NCBI GenBank assembly: GCA_015039365.1
Contig: WION01000043.1
Span: 215,440 to 279,439 of the forward strand
Direction: 5' to 3'
Length of the DNA: 64,000 bases
Origin: Amanita rubescens
Taxonomy: Eukaryota; Basidiomycota; Agaricomycetes; Agaricales; Amanitaceae
In this document: positions 10,158-20,050 of the stretch, one piece after another
How the letters are laid out: every line of letters begins with the position of its first letter
Position numbering within the stretch: the stretch's first letter is position 1
Made by a program: the position numbers and the translations under genes
Notes under the pieces: generated by a model
The model's input: the letters and a program-made list of their open reading frames with translations, nothing else
Databases searched by the model: none
Told to the model about the DNA's origin: nothing

Positions 10158-12286
10158 TTACGGTAATGTTGTTGGAATAATAGCAGCCCGACCAAAGTAG
10201 TGGAAGTATGTCTGTGTATAGTATCGGGCGAGGGCATATTCATAGTATAATAATTCAATCTCGGGAGCGTCGACTGTTGGTATAGGCAATCGTGCTAGAT
10301 CATGATATCGATGATAATCAACCCATTCAAACATCACCCGGCGCAGTGCGTTGAGATACGGTAATCGATCCCGGACGTTAGGCGATGCCAAACCCCGACA
10401 AGCATTTTGAACCGAAACTGACGCAAGGTGGTGAGGTTGGTCAGGACGGAAGTAGAAACAGCGCAAAACAAGTTCCTCCCGTACCAGGGAGCCCAGCTCC
10501 TGAGGTCGATCCTCAAACAAGCGTCGATCGAGAGCACGGCGATCCAGCATGAGGAGTTCAAACCGAAATGATAATTCTGAGATCCCCCACATGTTTTCCT
10601 GCGCCTCGCGCACCGAGAATTCCCTATCAAGAACCTTATGGAGATTGGATACGTCGATTCCCAATTCAGTCGCCTCCGGTGATAACAAAAGTTTGAGAAA
10701 TTCCCGAGAAGCTCCCGCCTTGCTCTCTGAATTAGGTGCACGCCCACCAAGTAATGTACGCCAGTCCTGACCCGAAAGTAGCCGGACCTTAGAGGCATTT
10801 GACGCGAGGCGATAGATACATATGTCGCGTATGATGGTCCAAGTAGTGAGATACCGGTTGCGTCGATTAGCGTTGTCACCAGAACAGAAGATGCCAGGTT
10901 CTGGGAACGCATACTTCCCGTCATTGTCTGCAAGCTTGGTTTGTGAAAACAGCATTTCCGGACTGCGGTCCACAGCACCAAGTGCCTTCTGCCACGATTC
11001 TAGCGGAGGCGACATGTACGGGCCGTCAATCGGATCGAACTTATCGCGGGATAGAGGTTGACCTGGTTTCCCAGAGCGCCGAGGATCTGCCGAGATGAGA
11101 CTATGCCCAATGTACTGAAAAGAGTAACCTACACGGTTGGGACCTTGCACTGGTGTTCCGACAATCCCGCGATGGCCCAGTAGTACGGCCGCTCTGGACA
11201 AACTCGTGCGGTCTGATTCCTTTGGGATTTCCATCGCTGAAAAGGTCCGTGTAGCAAAGTGACTTCAGCCCATGCTTGGAAATTGCACAAAATCTGCTGT
11301 AATTTGAATCGCCGACGTATATACGCGGGAAAGGCATGGGGTAATCGTCCAATTCCAGCACGTCTTTTGGTTGAATAACATTCGTGATAGTTAAGATATT
11401 CTCGGTAGAGAAGGAGGACAAGGGACGTATAAGCCAATATGGGATGCCTGCAGAAAACAACCTCTCCGCAACATGAGCCTCTCGAACGAAGCAACCAATG
11501 ACACTGGCCGTCGTCTTTGCGAGAGGGATACGACCGTCCATGTGGGGTTCGTAGATCTCTATGTAGTCCATCAGAGCCCGGAGTTCCATCCACTGACGTT
11601 GAACTTGTCGACATTCAAATAGAACTTCTTTTCGCGTCATTGCAACTGCTCTCAAGCGACTGAGAGTGCGGTGGAGGTTTACAGAGAGTGAATGTGTCAA
11701 TGGATGAGGATTAATTTTCGTTCGGTATTGCTCCACCCGTTGGTTGAGTCGTTCGCAGCACCGTCCCATCGACTGCAATTCATGATACGACAAGAACCCA
11801 ATCCCAATATCCCATCCGTGACGTAGCATTGGCTCAAAATTTTCACGAATGGGATTCCACCACATGATTGAATCCTCTGCCGCTTGTCCTTCACGTTTGG
11901 GAATGCAGCAGAGATACGGCGCCGAGTACGAAAATGGTTGGGGCCATTGCGTGTGATCATCCGGACCATAGCGACCATCGAACCTGGCGTATACGTTGCA
12001 AGGACCGGGAGGTGCAAATACATCATCTTGGTTTGGTGTGGCAACATAGAAGTCGTGATACTGGGGATGAAGAGCAGCAACTCGTGCGTCAAATGGTCCA
12101 AGAGGTACTGAAATCATGCTCAGAAACCCTTGTCGTTCATGCTGTTTTTAACTTACCGTCAGGTCTCCGGTTCTCGAGCAGAGTTTTTGCTTCCATAGAC
12201 AGCCAGAGGGCAGATGGCATATCTGAGTGGGGTAACGGGTATAAATTAACATCATGCAAAACAAAAGACTGAGGAAGCACTGGCAT
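10158..12286 (-). CDS. Basidiomycete orphan protein, 677 residues
   Basis: Three exons, 12286-12157, 12107-11133 and 11086-10158, give one open frame of 677 residues. The second intron (11132-11087, 46 nt, GTAGGT...GCAG) exactly reconciles the two long frames. The protein belongs to a large basidiomycete family I recognise by layout but cannot name. Its N-terminal part has MPSALWLSMEAKTLLENRRP, a middle helical segment has RKEVLFECRQVQRQWMELRA, a disordered linker follows, and then DKFDPIDGPYMSPPLESWQ. The C-terminal half has ISELSFRFELLMLDRRA and ends YFHYFGRAAIIP. No catalytic motif or membrane segment is visible. A dead 5' copy lies at 6880-7240, so the family duplicates locally. Function unknown. 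Confidence 0.8.
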
Positions 12287-12854
12287 ACCGTGACTGAGAC
12301 GGAGTATTCAAGTTGACTATAGCGGTGACAGGAAGAGACCTGATGAACAGCGCGGGGAAAACTTAGGTTGAACTAGATCCAAATTAATTGAACAGCTGGG
12401 TTAACTTTAGATTGAAAAAGTAAAGCCGTGGTGACAGACGTCTCACTACAGCGTTGCTGCGAGTGCGACTCGGATGTGACTGGTGACTAGGACTAGTGAC
12501 TAGTGACGCCTGTCAATGGCAATTGAACTTGGTGGATGACGAAGAAAGAATGTAATATCACGACTCGGACAACTCACAGTGGCGGCGATGGCACGTCACA
12601 CTACATGTCATTGGACTGAACTGGTACGGTCGTGTTAACTCAAAATCATCACCGCAGCCATTGCCGGTGCTACTGCAAGTTAAACAATAGAAGGTACTAG
12701 CGGCCATAGAGCTTGATTCACGATATGAATATCAAATAAACATTGCGGCATGAACCCGTTTGTCCTACGCAGACTAACATAGCAACAACCGAAACCTGAC
12801 GTATGGAATTCCGAATTATAATCTAAGAAATTTGAGTCTGCTAGCGAGTCCCAC
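12287..12854. other. Intergenic region, no gene seen
   Basis: Upstream region of the orphan gene and downstream region of the deaminase-like gene, both on the minus strand. Short repeats of GACTAGTGACTAGTGAC type occur near 12480-12510. No coding frame, RNA gene or mobile element was recognised. Confidence 0.5.
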
Positions 12855-15800
12855 CTAGTACGAGTGAACTGGGGCAGGTCCGGCCGAATTCGCTATGGCG
12901 TCGAGATAATAGTCTTTATTGAATGTGACTGCAGACGCTGCACCTGCGCTGCTACTAGTGCTGAGCTCTGTCTCGCTTTCCTGCCCTGGATAATGGTCCT
13001 TGGCTGACTTGCCAAGCGACAGTGGCTGTGTTACGTTTAGTTTGGTTAATTCATTGCATAGATATAGTTGGAATTTCTGAACCATAGATTGATGGACGTC
13101 ATTAGGAATCCATTCCGGCAACACTGCTGGATAGATAGTGGAGTGACAGCCACGAGCAATCAGGTTGTGTCGCCCATCTTGGTTCAAGATACGCAAAAGC
13201 TCCCAGCAAACAGGACAACACAGCTTCGACACCGAAATCAAAGTTTTATCCGGTACATCCTATAAACGAATACAATCATCAATAGGTGGTGAATGGATGT
13301 AAGATAACATGCCTGATCCAAGGAGGGCTGGGTTTGAACAGTGTTATTCTGGTTGGGGTCGAAATTCATCGCGAGCATTGCATTAATGCCATGGTGTCCT
13401 GTAAGGAGCCCAAGGAGAGCTTCGGTATGAATGCCCAGATAGTAAACCTTGGGTGGCCCATCCCTTGTCCCGTCCAATATATTCCCAAAAGAGTTGACGG
13501 CACGAGACATCCGAGCCCAGCAATTTCTGCGATCTTCGGCGCCCTTCCCCTTCAACCCCTTGTTCCCGTCCCCTTCCCCGTCCCCGTCCTTTTCCTTGTC
13601 CCTGTCCTCGTCCTCGCCCTCGTCCTCGCCCCTGCCCCTGCCCCTGCCCCTGCCCCTGCCCCTGCCCCTGCCCCTGCCCCTCCTTCCCTTTCCCTTTCCC
13701 TTTCCCTTGCCCTTTCCCTTTCCCTTATCTTTATCCCTATCTCCGTCCTTGTTAGTGAGAGCTCGTATCCGATTCTCGAGATCGTCACAAATACCAGACT
13801 TATCAAGTTGAGAGGACCTTGTGGCATCTATTGCCCGATGGATGATAGCCTTGAAATCGTCCCAAGTCGGCACAACGTATCGCGTGCGCCTGGCGTTGAC
13901 GATCGTCAATTTGAGTGGGTGAGACGCGGGGTGGCGAATCTGGTGTTCTAACACTCGCTTGCCGAGGAATTGCATGACAAGCACCTTAAGCCACCGAACC
14001 ACAGCATCTGGATCAGGGGTGTCATTTATCTGCATGAAACCTGGTCAACATAACGTTTACAATAGATATTCTGCATACCTCCAATGCTGCATTTGCATCA
14101 ACATCAGTCAGCAAATCCTCTTTAACGTTTATCATGTGAGCACGGGCAAATGTAGCATAATTGGCCTGATTCTGGTGTAGAGGAACCAGGCTCCTGAGAC
14201 CGTACCCATTGATGTTACAGGCATCAATATGGGCTGCAAATGATGCCGAGGAAACCACGCAAACCAACAGCCTGGTCGACACCCTCATTGTACCAAAGGC
14301 CTTCTCCAACGCTTCACGACCCGATGGCTCCAGATCCGACCCCGTCTGAGGAGTTTTAGACTCGTATAAACCATGGAAGTGACTGAGACACTGCGCGAAC
14401 ATAAGGAATGCTGCCACAACGAGATGATGGAATTCTTCTGCAGTCTCCTTGGAGTAGATATCTACCCCAGACCTGAATGCGTCCATCAGGTTCTTGATGG
14501 ATTTTCCTGGAATAGCACCCTGCACCATGACGATCACGTCGGGGTTATGTTCAATGAAGCTGGCTAGTGTATTATCCTTGAGTTTTCGATGGGACTTGCT
14601 CTCGCCGTCGTCGCCATCGCCCTCCTCACCCTCCTCCTCACCCTCCTCCTCACCCTCCTCCTCGCTCTCCTCCTCACCCTCCTCACCCTCCTCTTCGTCG
14701 TCATAGGTCTGGATTCCACCATTGTATTCCCAGAGATGAAACAGGTTGAAAATGAGCCCAATGCCCCGCCAGCAGGTGACTCGGCGATACATCTTCTTCC
14801 AGGTGACGGAAAGAAGATAATCAAAGAAGATCTGGGAGTTTTGGGTTCGCGAAGCTGGATCTTGCCTGTATTCATGAAGGTAGGCACAAAGAGCCGCGGC
14901 ATGCTTTTCCAGAGTAACTGGGTTCCTGAGGATAGAAGATGAGAATTGAAGTGAGACCAATAGAGATACTCACGACGACATATAATACAAGCCCCTCAAA
15001 TTTTTGATCTCTTGCCATGCTGCCTGTCCTTCGGCCAGGTCAATTTCAGTGAACGATACGTCGGAAGGGTCGGAAGGGTCGGAGGAAGCGTTCTGAGCGG
15101 CGGCGATATTTAGCTCCATTGTCGAGATCCCGTCGACCTCAACAGGGATGACAAGATCTTCATCGCCTACTTCCCTCTGCATGCCACCGTTGCCTTGAAC
15201 TTTTGCGCCCTCTACATCCCCTATCGGCAGCGTACCGGCGTTGTCTTCTGGTATTGGTATCACTGAAGTTGGCTTGGGTTTATCGGACTGCATGCTGTTG
15301 AATAAGGAGACGACAGCTTCCAGGTGCGCCGTTCGATAAGAGGTAGCGATAACCTCCTGGTCTAGTACAAGAACTGATGCAATTGCTTCCAGTGGCGCGA
15401 AATCCTCTGCATGCATTTCTGCCTTTGCCTTGTTGTGCTTCGCGTATTCTTCAAGTTCTGGATTTTCTAAATACCCATGCATGCAGGCGTCGCCATTTCC
15501 ATTATTCAACACAACAGCTATACGTAGCAAAAGGGAGAGCGCAGTAAAGTCCTCGCATTTCTGGATTTGAGGATCTTCATCGGCTTCTCTGGGCGTGGGA
15601 GGCAATGTGGAATCGGCTTCACTGGAGGGAGCCAATGTGGAATCGGCTTCACTGGGCGTGGTAGGCCATGTGGAATCGGCTTCACTGGGCGTGGCAGGCC
15701 ATGTGGAATCGGCTTCACTGGGCGTGGCAGGCATCATGGAAATAGCAATCGAAGAGGGACAGTTCGCTGTTGACTCGCTGGGGTCGGGGTAATACATGGA

Positions 15801-16020
15801 CAGATTCGGAGGGTCACAGTGACGGCCTGTGGAATCGGAAGTAGTGGTGTTGCTCGGGTCGGGGTAATACATGGATAGAGTCGGAAGGTCACAGCGACGG
15901 CCTGTGAACTCGGAAGTAGTGGTGTTGCTCGGGTCGGGGTAATACATGGACAGATTCGGAAGGTCACAGTGCCAACGGCCGCCCGCGGACTCGAAAGTAG
16001 CGGTGTTGCTCGCTGAGGGT
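12855..16020 (-). CDS. OTT_1508-like deaminase superfamily protein
   Basis: Minus-strand exons about 16020-14974, 14925-14079, 14029-13340 and 13259-12855 keep a continuous frame through introns of 48, 49 and 80 nt (the last has a weak GTTCAA donor). The C-terminal part has an H-x-E motif (GIHTEALLGL, near the end of exon 3) and, after the intron, VSKLCCPVCWELL. This is the H-x-E plus C-x2-C zinc-site arrangement of the nucleotide/nucleic-acid deaminase fold, and it matches the fungal OTT_1508-like branch as I remember it. The substrate is unknown. The N-terminal exon is full of in-frame repeats, exon 2 has a Glu/Gly run, and exon 3 has KG and RG runs. The 5' end is unresolved: the frame enters from a likely splice acceptor near 16020 and no convincing start codon was found. 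Confidence 0.6.
13622..13725 (-). repeat. Two abutting hexanucleotide repeats coding KG and RG runs
   Basis: On the plus strand CCCTGC hexamers (about 10 copies) abut TTTCCC hexamers (about 6 copies). In the deaminase-like frame they encode a Gly-Arg run and a Gly-Lys run, a strongly basic linker just upstream of the H-x-E block. Confidence 0.9.
14598..14700 (-). repeat. GAG-rich repeat coding an acidic run
   Basis: Plus-strand CTCCTCCTCACC-type repeats encode a Glu/Gly run (EEEGEEGEEESEEEGEEEG) in exon 2 of the deaminase-like gene. Together with the basic run in exon 3 it gives the protein two oppositely charged low-complexity segments. Confidence 0.9.
15588..16012 (-). repeat. 33-bp and 75-bp coding minisatellites
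   Basis: Two arrays sit in the first visible exon of the deaminase-like gene. At 15588-15735 there are four to five units of 30-33 bp (peptide PATPSEADSTW). At 15776-16012 there are about three units of exactly 75 bp (aatacatgg recurs at 15791, 15866 and 15941), giving a 25-residue peptide that begins MYYPDPSNTTTS. Both periods are multiples of three. Confidence 0.9.
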
Positions 16021-16747
16021 CCAAGTCTATATCAGCTAGAGAATATACACAAGACAGTCGGAGCCTGGCTTACTGGTGCGCTGGCGCTGGCACTCTGGCA
16101 CCAGTTACTAGTTATTATGCTAGTAATGCCGTTAGCCTATTGACTAGCGGTATCGTCACCGGACTTGTGGGCGGTTACAAGGTTAAGTCGGCTAGAAAGC
16201 GAGAGGCGAGGCGTCAACGGTTCCCCGCGGCCGTGACTCACGTGAGAGTCGGAGTCCATATGCTCGGCCCAAGGAGTTGAAATGGACGGCGGCTGGCAGA
16301 ATTGCTCAGGTTATACAGGGGGTCTTAGCATTGAACGTTGATTGAATGGTTCGGAAGCAACCCTGATTGTTCGTTCCCTCGTCAGGCATCCGACGGCGAC
16401 TCAGCCTAAACCCTGTAATCGATTACATACATGTAATGATCCTATTATTGGCACCATGTGAATGGCACCAACCATATCGGTACGCTAGGCTGGTACACTC
16501 GCCGCTAATGATATTGATATGGCAAATTCACCAGCGACTGTGATATCAACAAGGGTGTTGACCACTATACCATTGCTATATCAATATGTCATTGGCCTAT
16601 TGAACCAGCTACCTTAGGAAAAACGAGAGCAACAGGTGTTGCTACTACCGTTCCCGCTCTAGTGTCACGCGTCACGCGCTATTTTTTCTCCCTTCGGCGT
16701 TCGCTAAGGACGTGTCATCCGACGTGTTCTCGCCTCCCCCTCTTATC
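16021..16747. other. Gene-poor spacer
   Basis: The possible 5' end of the deaminase-like gene lies at the left edge: a GTAAGC donor near 16069 could begin a 47-nt intron ending near 16023. The rest shows no coding frame. Short direct repeats around GATATCAACAAGG/GATATTGATATGG occur near 16505-16590. Confidence 0.4.
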
Positions 16748-17572
16748 CAGACTCCTACCCAGTCCCTCGGTGCTGCGCTTGACGAGCTTAAGTAAGCGTT
16801 AACGCACCGGAGGGACTGGCTTTTAACACATGTAAACAAAACGCTCGGCACGACGTGATGTGACCTCGTCGCTTAACTAATGCTGAAATATTCTTCCTCG
16901 ACTTTATGTATTCTCTACATGCATTGTCAAAGGACTTGAGTAAATCACATATTGTTATTCCCCTACATTGCCTGGTTTTTGGGCTGGGGGAGCAAGATTG
17001 TCCTATATGTAATACATTTGAATACATAATTTAATTGCCTCTGTGGCTGAGTGGTTAAACTCTCAATTATTTTTGTATGGTTGAGGGTTCAATTCCAGCA
17101 CCAACCACATTTTTTCTATATGAGACAGATAGTCACTATGTGCTATGCTCGTAGATGCAAATAAAATGCCACAGAGACTTATGGTGGCTAATGCTGAAGG
17201 CATAAAAAGGTGAGCCTGCCCGGATTTGAACCCCAAGCCATGCAAAAACAAACCATCATAACAACCATTCAGCCAAACAGCCAATTGTAACTATACATCA
17301 CAGGTTTTATATATAGACGAATCTCACCCTGGCCAGCTTTAACTAGACGAGCATGGAAGCAACAACATTCCTAACCTCATCACAATTATACATCACTACT
17401 AAGCTGTATGGAGCATACACGAATGCAAAGATAAGACAAATGAATGTGATCGACGTGTGACGCTCGGCATTGCAGACCTTTTGTTTACATGTGTTAAAAG
17501 CCAGTCCCTCCGGTGCGTTAACGCTTACTTAAGCTCGTCAAGCGCAGCACCGAGGGACTGGGTAGGAGTCTG
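16748..17572. mobile_element. MULE-like non-autonomous foldback element
   Basis: An 825-bp element bounded by near-perfect 94-bp inverted repeats (16748-16841 and 17479-17572, ends CAGACTCCTACCC / GGGTAGGAGTCTG). It is flanked directly by an exact 9-bp duplication, CCTCTTATC (16739-16747 and 17573-17581). Long inverted ends plus a 9-bp target duplication are the hallmarks of Mutator-like elements. Each arm itself contains a smaller inverted repeat (CCAGTCCCTCGGTG ... CACCGGAGGGACTGG). There is no transposase frame inside. The interior holds two opposed pol III-type box A/box B pairs. Confidence 0.85.
17040..17282. other. Two opposed tRNA-like (box A/box B) sequences
   Basis: On the plus strand TGGCTGAGTGG (17044-17054) and GGTTCAATTCC (17086-17096) fit pol III box A and box B. 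On the minus strand TGGCTGAATGG (17275-17265) and GGTTCAAATCC (17232-17222) do the same. Neither folds into a tRNA, because the acceptor stems do not pair. They resemble the heads of tRNA-derived SINEs facing each other inside the foldback element. Confidence 0.6.
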
Positions 17573-17581
17573 CCTCTTATC

Positions 17582-17828
17582 CTTGCCACCCTCAAGACCA
17601 CGTGCAGGTTAGACGTGTACGTCGCTCCCCTCTGCGTCACCTTTTCTTCCCTGATTGAATCGTAGGTCCCACACTAAATGGCTGGTGAAGAGCATCTCTC
17701 GCTATCGTTAGCTCGTCGGGTGCATCCGTCTGGTGAGTACGCTGTTTTCATTCTCCTCCCGCTCCCTCCGCCTGAGCCATGGATGCTGGGGTTAAGTTAG
17801 CCTGCGTGCCGCAGCTCGACTAGTGAAA
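17582..17828. other. Flank of the foldback element with weak repeat R2
   Basis: No gene. CTCAAGACCAC followed by GTACGTCGCTCCCC at about 17590-17630 recurs in diverged form at 20715-20805 and 26262-26352, so a second, poorly conserved dispersed repeat is likely. Confidence 0.4.
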
Positions 17829-18135
17829 CCTGCTCACATAGAGGCAAGTGGCGACCCTGGCACTGCCATCCATGCCTGCGTTGTGGAGCAACGTTGAGCT
17901 ACATCCCGGATCGTTTATGCACATCTTGAGCCATGGCTTGAATCGCGAAGCTCGCTTGCATAGAGCCAAGTGGCGACCCTGGCACTGCCGTCCATGCCTG
18001 CGTGGTGGAGCAATGATGAGCGGCATCCCATCGTCTATGCACGATTTAAGACGAGGCTTGAGTTGCGAGGCCTGCTCGCATAGAGGCAAGTGGCGACCCT
18101 GGCACTGCTATCTATGCCTGCATGGTGGAGTGACG
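17829..18135. repeat. ~120-bp tandem repeat, 2.5 copies
   Basis: The block GTGGCGACCCTGGCACTGCC followed by CATGCCTGCG(T/G)GGTGGAG occurs at about 17850, 17970 and 18090. The units differ by roughly 10-15 per cent. The open frames through it are repeat by-products in both strands. Confidence 0.9.
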
Positions 18136-18424
18136 AAAAGATGAAAAGCTGCGAGGCGATGGGTTGCATCCCTAGGCCCTTCTACTGCCTTTGCACTTCT
18201 CTACCCTTGGCTGCGTTTCTACATCTGATGCCGTTTTGCAGCCCCAGTCAGGCCTACAACAGCAGCTAAAACAGTCTAGTACGGCATCAAATGGAAACGA
18301 GGTAATAGCAACATTTGATAGACATTTCTTGAGCTCACGAGACATTACTCTGCAAAATCAGGTTGCGACGCTGTCATCACATAAACGTCGTCCCGGAAAG
18401 AGTAATGAAAAGATAGCTTTGCAA
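18136..18424 (+). other. Possible captured coding fragment
   Basis: A plus-strand frame (about 18205-18420) reads as ordinary, non-repetitive protein (SNGNEVIATFDRHFLSSRDI). It ends where dispersed repeat copy 3 begins. I recognise no family; it could be a captured exon or chance. Confidence 0.25.
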
Positions 18425-18715
18425 CCCTCTTTGCTCACTTTCCCGTTCTCTACGGTTCACTCAACTTCCGGAACGCGCCGAACCTCTCCCACTCCTGATA
18501 GCTGAGTGTTTCAATCTTAAACACATTTATTTAACACGCTAATTATTCTTAAACCCCGTAATTAGTTTGTCAAAAGCACCCCAAAATCACCCTCGACCTT
18601 TTCTCTCTATACCAGTATTGCCTACACCTCCTTGTTCGCCCTGCAGCCAACGTTTTACAGGATGGTGGGCGCGCTTCCCAAATTGGGTGAGTCATCACAT
18701 GTCACATGTCACAGG
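18425..18715 (+). repeat. Dispersed repeat family R1, copy 3
   Basis: Begins with CTCACTTTCCCGTTCTCTAC and CAACTTCCGGAACGCG (shared with copy 4) and runs through the core to CTTCCCAAATTGGGTGAG and CACATGTCACATGTCAC. It lacks the extra distal block of copies 2 and 4. Orientation is opposite to copies 1 and 2. Confidence 0.8.
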
Positions 18716-19614
18716 TGGAAACCCATCACCCTTCTTTCTACAGTCATGGTTCATTGGGCATATAGAGTTTGGGGCGATGGCTTGCTCGCAGTTGGCTCCC
18801 GCGTGGCGTAGACGCGCTCTTCTTTCTGTTCGGACCTGCCCTGCGGTGCCGGCCAGCAGTGGGAGGCTCTGTTTATCGTGATTTTTGCGCGCGCGACGCG
18901 TAGACCTCCACGTGAGATGAGAACGTCTCCGGTCTGCCCCTCAGCCATTCGTGAGATTGAGTACCTCTCCGGTTGGGGGACCCACGGGGGGAAAGGAGTC
19001 GCAGGTGAGTTTTCTGCTATCTGAGTGTTAACTTCATAATCGCGTTCCGCAGAGGTTGGCCAAATCTAGAACGCTCCTGGCAAGCGTTCCCATCTGCCCG
19101 CCTGAATCCTTTCACTTCCTTCGAACCCCTTTGAATTAGGACCCCTCAAGACTCACTTCAAGATGCTCTTCGTTTGCTTTCATTACATCTTCCCTACGTA
19201 CCACCTGCTTGGGGCTATAAGACAAAGTTTGGCCTGCAACCAGCTCCTATCATTTAATGTAGCTCCGCCTGCAGGTCCCCCTTTTTTTGCGTCAAATATA
19301 CTATTGCTTTCCATGGTCCACTTCTGCATCTGAGCCAGAGAGATAAACAAAGAGCAACGAGAGGGGACGCAGGACCTTAGAAGCTATTATCTCCTGAGGT
19401 GAAGGAGCGAACCCAACAGCGGAAGCTGCTCATGCAAAGGTCTGAACGTGGAAGATTTCTTCAAGTCGGGTTCGTCCGTTCCGCAATGGGAGGGCGAGGG
19501 CTTCGCTGGCGTGCGTAAGGCCTCCTTTCGTTATTCACCCCCAATTGCAACCGCTTCCCACCTTCTAATGCATACACCTGCCATCCGCCTCGTTTCCCTT
19601 TACGGATGCAGCCC
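18716..19614. other. Gene-free spacer between two repeat copies
   Basis: No supported gene. Neither strand has a frame with family-like content, and no RNA gene, inverted repeat or tandem array was seen. Direct spacing of two same-orientation R1 copies on either side makes it possible that the spacer was duplicated with them, but I did not see matching sequence. Confidence 0.4.
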
Positions 19615-20050
19615 ACAGTGCCCCTCCCCTCACTTTCCCGGTCCTCTGTTGCTCTACGGTGCCCTACTCAACTTCCGGAACGTGTCGCGATCCTCTCTAG
19701 CTGGGTGTTTCAATCTTAAATGCATTTGTATTTAATACGCTAACTATTGTCCTACCCCGTAAATAGTTTTGTCAAAAAGCACCCCACCATCACCCTCGAC
19801 CTTTTCTCTCTATACCAGCATTGCCAACGCCCCCTGGTTCTCCCTGCAGCCAACATTTTACACGATGGGCGCACTTCCCAAATTGGGTAGGCGCGTCATG
19901 ATCACATGCATCACATGTCGCATTTGGCAATTCAACAGCCCCTTTGAAAGGCCGAAGAAAGGAGTCAGCATCCTCGGGCTCGTACTCCCCTCGGGCATCC
20001 AGCTGCCAACGCTTGGAGGAGGATCAACCACCTCTTCCATTGTCTCGACC
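19615..20050 (+). repeat. Dispersed repeat family R1, copy 4
   Basis: The most complete plus-strand copy. It has the leader shared with copy 3 (CAACTTCCGGAACGTG), the core with CACCCTCGACCTTTTCTCTC, and the distal block shared only with copy 2 (peptide-like GVSILG...TLGGGSTTSS). Confidence 0.8.

Noticed and set aside
13449..13951. Pro/Ser-rich frames opposite the deaminase-like gene
   Set aside because: Shadows of the hexanucleotide repeats; the minus strand has splice-supported coding sense.
15567..15792. Plus-strand Gly-rich open frames over the 33-bp array
   Set aside because: They are antisense by-products of the coding repeat in the minus-strand deaminase-like gene.
17037..17110. Possible tRNA-Ser-like gene (plus strand) and a second one at 17285-17215 (minus strand)
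   Set aside because: Box A and box B are present, but the acceptor and anticodon stems do not pair, so they are tRNA-like promoter relics and not tRNA genes.
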